Shown here piece by piece: positions 59,168 to 64,000 of a DNA stretch of 64,000 nt; the first letter of the stretch is position 1, and each line of letters begins with the position of its first letter. The position numbers and the translations under genes are program-made. Source of the DNA: Epiperipatus broadwayi (Eukaryota > Onychophora > Udeonychophora > Euonychophora > Peripatidae); NCBI GenBank assembly GCA_028023455.1, contig JAQFVV010000274.1, positions 682,001 through 746,000 of the forward strand. The letters run 5' to 3'. The notes under the pieces are model-generated. The model saw only the letters and a list, made by a program, of their open reading frames with translations, had not been told where the DNA came from and did not search any database.

Positions 59168-60417
59168 ATGATTCCTCGCCCTGGGGTCCTAATATTAAGC
59201 CGAGGAATCAAGAAATAAGTAATAGGAAATACTCAATGGCTAATATGATTTGTGATTGGGAAGAGAAAGTCCCTCAATATAATATGCAGCAATGCCCCAA
59301 AATTAAAATAATGTTGGAGGGTATTATTGTTGAAACTCTGTTGGATTCAGGGAGTCAGGTATCTGTGATCTCTGAAGAGTTGTACAACCAAATGAAATTA
59401 TTAAATCCTGACCTTCGAACCCTGCCACTCAGGGCAACTCAAGTTACATTGGCCAATAATAGGAAGGCTCGGGTGGAATCCAAACAGATATGGATTCAAA
59501 TATGGATAGGAAAAATCCATATTAATCATACCTTTTTAATAATGAAGGGTCTAATACATGAAGCCTTGATGGGAGCAGATATAATGCATCGAATTCATTG
59601 CATGTTGGACTTTCAGAGGTGTCAAGTCATATGTGGAGATGAGGTTATACCCTTTACACTGCGGGAGGCACATCTTTCAATGGAAGTGGGTTGTGTTCGG
59701 AAAGATCCACCATGGCAGATGATTGAATCAAAGATTCAAGAATCTTCACTAATCAAAGAAAAACAACAGCAGATAGAAAGGCTCTTAAGAGAATATCAAG
59801 TTATTTTCTCGGAGATACCAGGGATTATTCATGGGTATGAACATCGGATAAAAGTGACAGACGAGCAACCATACCAGTCCCGGTCATATCCTGTACCCTA
59901 TCAGTATAAACAAGAAGTGGAGAAGCAATTGGCAGAAATGCTAAAATGGGGAATCATTTCTAAATGTTCATCCCCTTTCAACAATCCACTAGTAGTCGTA
60001 AAAAAAAAAGATGGTACTGCCCGTTTATGCTTGGATGCGCGTCAACTGAATAGAATAACAGTGCCAGATCGTAATATACCACCTCCAATTTATGAGTTAT
60101 TAATAAAATTTCAAGGGAAAAATATCTTTACCACCCTTGATCTCACAGCCAGTTACTGGCAAATCAAGTTGCATCCTGAAGATAGAAGATATACGGCATT
60201 CCGGTACAATGGATATTCGTATCAATTTAACAGGATGCCCTTTGGCCTGAAAAACAGTGGTTCTGGTCTAATGAAGTGTCTAGATAGAGTATTGTCGGAT
60301 GAGATTAAACGAATTGTAACAATGTATGTTGATGACGTAGTCATTGCATCGAAAAATTTGGAAGAACATATCCAACATTTACGGTTTTTTTTAAAGAGTG
60401 TAAAGAAAAGGGAATAA
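59137..60417 (+). pseudogene. Gypsy pol part 1: aspartic protease and RT, truncated by frameshift
   Basis: The frame is open from 59137, first ATG 59236. The protease has LLDSGSQVSVIS (DSG at residues 37-39 from that ATG) and ALMGADIM as the flap-side hydrophobic motif. RT blocks are NNPLVVVKKKDGTARLCLDA, FTTLDLTASYWQIKLHP (first catalytic Asp), YQFNRMPFGLKNSGSG and MYVDDVVIA (YVDD at 364-367). The frame ends early because of an indel in a T8 run at about 60385-60392; coding continues in another frame. Protease matures the polyprotein and RT copies the RNA in intact relatives. Confidence 0.93.
59143..59210 (+). promoter_or_regulatory. Candidate -1 ribosomal frameshift signal between gag and pol
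   Basis: The pol frame is -1 relative to gag and open from 59137, overlapping gag by 31 nt. In the overlap, GTTAAAC (59143-59149) is in register for a -1 slip (G TTA AAC). After a 5-nt spacer, 59155-59163 can pair with 59182-59190 (9 pairs, three G-U), and 59169-59178 pairs perfectly with 59201-59210 (10 pairs), forming an H-type pseudoknot. GTTAAAC is an established slippery heptamer in equine arteritis virus. Confidence 0.6.
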
Positions 60418-61382
60418 AAATTAACATAAAGAAGAGTACATTGGTAGCAGAGGAGGTAAAATTTTTGGGCCATATCGTTGACAAACAGGGCATTAGACCC
60501 CAGTACGAAAAGATACAAGCTATTCAAGAGTTTCCAAGACCCAAAACAAAGAAGCAAATTAGATCCTTCCTTGGGCTTTGTAACTTTTATAATAAATTTT
60601 ATAAGGATTTCGCCCTTGATATGGAACCATTACTTCAATTAATACGGAAAGACGCACCGTGGAAATGGAGTGGCGAACAAGAAGAGAACTTTGGGTCAAT
60701 TAAAAAGAAGTTTCTGGGGCAAGTGATGTTAACTTACCCAGACTTTAATCATCCGTTTTATCTTCAAACGGATAGCAGTGGTTATGGCCTGGGAGCTACC
60801 CTATTCCAAGTTCATGAAGATAATCAACCGAGAGTTTTATATTTTATTAGTCGATTGTTGAAAGGTCCAGAGCTGAATTATACTGTGACAGAGAAGGAGG
60901 CTCTGGCAGTTATATGGGCGTTTCAAAAGTTTCGCCAATTTCTCCTTGGGTCACAAGTGATTGTTATCTCGGACCACAAAAGTTTAGAGTTCCTGAACCA
61001 TAGTTACTTGACCAATAGCCGTTTGGTGAGGTGGAGCTTGTTGCTTCAGGAATTCGATTATACAGTCCAATATTGTAAAGGGTCAAACAATGTAGTTGCA
61101 GATGCATTGAGCCGGAATCCTATTAAGTTGGAACAACAACATTTGTGTGCAGATAATGTGTGCATTGCGGCTGCATGTCTAAGCAATACAGAAGATGTTG
61201 AAACCAGTTTATACCAGTTAGAAGAGCGTCAAACAGAGGACACATATTGTAAGCAAGTGCTAAAAAAAATTGAAAAGCAGAAAAGGAGACTGAACCAAGA
61301 AGCTGACCCGACGGGAGAACAATGGAAACGATATGCAGTAAAAAAAAAAAATCTTGCAATATTGCGTCAATACTTCTACTGA
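60393..61382 (+). pseudogene. Gypsy pol part 2: RT thumb and RNase H
   Basis: Continues after the T8 break: EVKFLGHIVDKQGIRP and FLGLCNFYNKFYKDFA (RT connection), then RNase H with LQTDSSGYGLGATLF (first Asp), TVTEKEALAVIWAFQKFRQF (Glu), VISDHKSLEF (Asp) and NNVVADALSR. The linker to integrase is broken at an A12 run (about 61341-61352), and the tail after it is out of frame. Confidence 0.93.
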
Positions 61383-62439
61383 TCAATGGCGAATTGTGGT
61401 ACCTATAAAAATGTGCCACCCACTTATTATGTACACCCATAGATTATATGGACATTATGGAGCAGAAAAGACTTACCATGTGTTGCGAAGTTGGTTCTAT
61501 TGGCCAAAGCAGTATAAAGAAGTAGTATCATTGATAAAGGGGTGTGAAATCTGCCAAAGAACCAAGCCACTGAATAAATCATATTCGGGGTCCTTGAACC
61601 CAATTTTCGCAAAAGAACCTAATGAAATTCTGGCAGTGGATTATTATGGGCCCTTGCCCCCATTTCGTCGGATGAGGTATTTGATGGTAGGGTATGACAT
61701 ATTCTCCAAATGGGTAGTTGCATACCCCATACCTCGGGCTAATGCCCGAAACACTATAAAAGTGTTACAAAACCAATATTTTAGCAAAGTGGGAAAACCA
61801 CAGACAATCATTTCTGATCATGGCACTCCATTCGTCTCTACTGAGTGGAAGAAATGGATCAACAAGGAGAATATAAAGCATATACTGACATCTATTCGCA
61901 ACCCTCAATCCAACCCATGCGAGCGTGTGATGCGGGAGCTGGGTCGGTTATTCAGAGTGTACTTGAATGCGAATCACCGGGGATGGGTGGACCAGGTCCA
62001 AAGAGTAGTCAACTATATAAACTGGACACTAAATTTGTCAACAGGTTTTGCCCCCGTGCAACTTCATTATGGGAAATCTATACCTATGCTTTATCGTACA
62101 AAAATCCCAATAGTACCAGATATTATTGATAAGAAGAAAGATCAAGAAAAAGCCCTTCAACAATTAAGAAAGAGTGGTGAGATACGGAAGAAGAAATACA
62201 TGAGCTCATCTCATTCCTTTCAAGTGGGAGATCGAGTGATGGTTCGAGGATATCCAGTAAGTTATCCTGAACGAAACATATATAAGAAGTTTCAAGATAT
62301 TTATGAAGGCCCATATACAATAATGAAGAAATATGGGAATAATGCATTTGCAGTAACAGAAGCAGGAAAAGAAAAAGGAACGTTCAACGCAAGGTTGTTA
62401 CGACCCTTTATAGAGATAGCTGATGGAAAAAGTTTGTGA
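61354..62439 (+). pseudogene. Gypsy pol part 3: integrase
   Basis: An open frame of 361 residues. The zinc-binding HHCC is H29-x4-H34 and C64-x2-C67. The catalytic triad is D96 (LAVDYYGP), D155 (IISDHGTPF) and E190 (NPCERVMRELG), with D-x34-E spacing, one short of the usual x35. A GPY/F-type C-terminal domain is present (YEGPYTIMKKYG, NARLLRPF). Integrase joins cDNA to target DNA in intact relatives. In this copy it is separated from RT only by the A12 frame break. Confidence 0.93.
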
Positions 62440-63011
62440 GTGTGATGTAGTGATGCATGAGCTTATGTTTTTCATGTTGAGATGGTGGATGATTGAGCAG
62501 AGCTGCTTGAATGCATTGTGTTATGATGCTCCGAAGTATATGCTCGGCACTATCCCGACCTGGATGTTGTGCTTCAAGAGTAGTCCAGGAGTGCGTATAT
62601 ATAGGTCTCATGGATAGACCTTGGTCTCATGGATAGGCCAAATGATAGCCCCTAAGACTCACTGGAGCTGAGCAGGGTTGGCTGAGTGCCAAATTGATTT
62701 TTTTTTCTCTGATCTCCTAGCTCTTGATTGGATGATACTTCTAGGTACAAGGGAGGTAGTGCTTAATAATGAGGTATTTTCTCGTGACGTCATGAGGCGG
62801 TGTGTGCTGGTAGCTTGTGCTTGACCATCTATTTGTCCCGACATTGGAGGCTGTGGTTCATGTATTCACTTTTCCAGCTCATCTTACCCATTCATCAGCA
62901 TATCTAAAACCAGGCAGTACTGAGAAATAATGTGTATAGTATATGGAATGAAATCGTACTTCCAGGCGATTTCATCCCAAAACTTGGTGAGGGGTAATGA
63001 GACAGGAATAC
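62440..63011 (+). other. Gypsy 3' untranslated region and polypurine tract
   Basis: No env-like ORF with signal peptide or membrane span. A CTCATGGATAG motif repeats near 62608-62635. A CRE-type TGACGTCA lies at 62785-62792. The purine-rich GGTGAGGGGTAATGAGACAGG (about 62988-63006) just before the LTR is the likely plus-strand primer. Confidence 0.65.
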
Positions 63012-64000
63012 TGTCCCTCATATAAATATTTATAAGAACCCCTACCCCATTCAATAACGTCTAGCGTGATTCAGTCTAATTGGAAACGCAATAAAGTTGT
63101 GATTCTTTAAAAATGAAAAATAAAATCATAATTTTGATTTTTAGTATTGATGGATTTAAATAGAATGTTATATCGTCTTATTTTATTATTTTTTTTTTTT
63201 TTATCTGTCTCAATAAAAAAAAAAGAAAGAAATTAATTATCCAATCATTAAAAAGAAAGAAAAAGGATACTTGAGTTAAACTGAGGCAGTATTCAAATTA
63301 GACACGTCGTTGAAGAAAGAAGAAATTTTTTTTTCTCTCTATCGTCTTACACAGAGGGCTTTAACAAAACGTGAAAATAAAAATAAAAAGTTTTACTAGA
63401 GAAATTATAATGAAACTGGAATAAATTAAGAGCTTCACTCTCTCCACGCTGTGCCATGACTTTCCATTAATAAAATAACCTGCCTTCGTTTGAATAAAGT
63501 GGACCGTAAAACTGGAAGGTAACTTTTATAAAATACTAAAACATAATAATCAAATATTACAAAGTGAATTTTTGTACTAAGCGTATAAATGCTTGACTGC
63601 TTATAAGGTTCTTACCTTAAATAAATTATATGTATAAGTTATAAATGCTTGACTGCTTATAAGGTTCTTACCTTAAATGAATTATTGTATAAATTATAAA
63701 TGCTTGACTGCTTATAAGCTTCTTACCTTAAATAAATTATTGTATAAGTTATAAATGCTTGACTGCTATATAAAGCTTCAATTACTCAAATGATAATTAT
63801 TCTATAAACTATAAATATTTAACTGCTTTTAAACTGAAATGCTATAAACAAAAATTTGTGTGAGTTCAAATGCTCTACCAATCAGTAATAATTCAATTTC
63901 AAATGATAAATACTCTATAAATCATAAATATTTGGATATTTCTGGTTTTCATTGTAATGTAATAAAGTTTATGTGTAAGAATATGCTTCTACATTTGGCT
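63012..64000 (+). repeat. Right LTR, cut by the window end
   Basis: Begins TGTCCCTCATATA and parallels 54632-55563. The rest (131-bp array, primer-proximal end) would lie outside. Confidence 0.92.

Larger units (their letters stand above)
54632..64000 (+). mobile_element. Ty3/Gypsy LTR retrotransposon, right end outside the window
   Basis: Left LTR 54632-57077, primer site from 57080, gag, pol (protease, RT, RNase H, integrase), a 3' untranslated part, and a right LTR from 63012 to beyond the window. LTRs start TGTCYYTCATATA. No envelope-like ORF. Lesions: one in-frame stop in gag and two frame breaks in pol, the breaks in homopolymer runs. Confidence 0.95.

Noticed and set aside
62123-62617. 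Small ORFs after or opposite integrase as possible env
   Set aside because: No signal peptide, membrane span or glycosylation pattern; the + strand ORF at 62423 is only 64 codons.

Overview
Eukaryotic, AT-rich, gene-poor DNA dominated by transposable elements. The mix fits a lophotrochozoan genome, most likely a cephalopod-type mollusc (inference): intronless rhodopsin-class receptors in long AT-rich stretches, APE-type LINEs, Penelope-like elements (PLEs) with GIY-YIG endonucleases, tRNA-like SINEs, many foldback elements and one Ty3/Gypsy element. No bacterial gene organisation, CRISPR array or rRNA was seen. Only two host genes are convincing, both single-exon class A GPCRs on the + strand (17729-18721 and 47616-48569).

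Layout. 1-10.3 kb: a decayed RTE-type LINE (1.6-5.0 kb) split by a terminal-inverted-repeat element and a palindromic MITE, then two end-to-end 5'-truncated copies of a zinc-finger LINE. 10.4-17.2 kb: mostly non-coding, with palindromic repeats, a PLE endonuclease ORF and the start of the SINE family. 17.2-18.8 kb: GPCR 1 with a possible CRE/TATA promoter. 18.8-23.7 kb: SINE foldbacks and tandems. 23.7-28.1 kb: a nearly complete two-ORF PHD-finger LINE (- strand) set between two (TAA)n arrays. 28.1-36.3 kb: gag-like remnants and an older PHD-type LINE carcass (- strand) cut by four later insertions. 36.3-47 kb: MITEs, a head-to-head PLE inverted dimer, a PLE relic and a tRNA-like pseudogene. 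47.6-48.6 kb: GPCR 2. 49.6-54.6 kb: duplications, microsatellites and ribozyme-bearing foldbacks. 54.6-64.0 kb: a Ty3/Gypsy element with 2.4-kb LTRs; its right LTR runs off the window.

The main discovery candidate is a set of hammerhead-ribozyme-like motifs spread over several unrelated-looking repeat families. The best is a tRNA-like SINE whose head-to-tail copies at 33.6-34.6 kb place two apparently complete type I hammerheads exactly 473 nt apart, the layout expected to release a unit-length RNA, as in retrozymes or the Schistosoma Sm-alpha SINE. A second candidate is a -1 frameshift signal (GTTAAAC, 5-nt spacer, H-type pseudoknot) in the Gypsy gag-pol overlap. All functional statements are from reading the sequence; no search or folding program was run.
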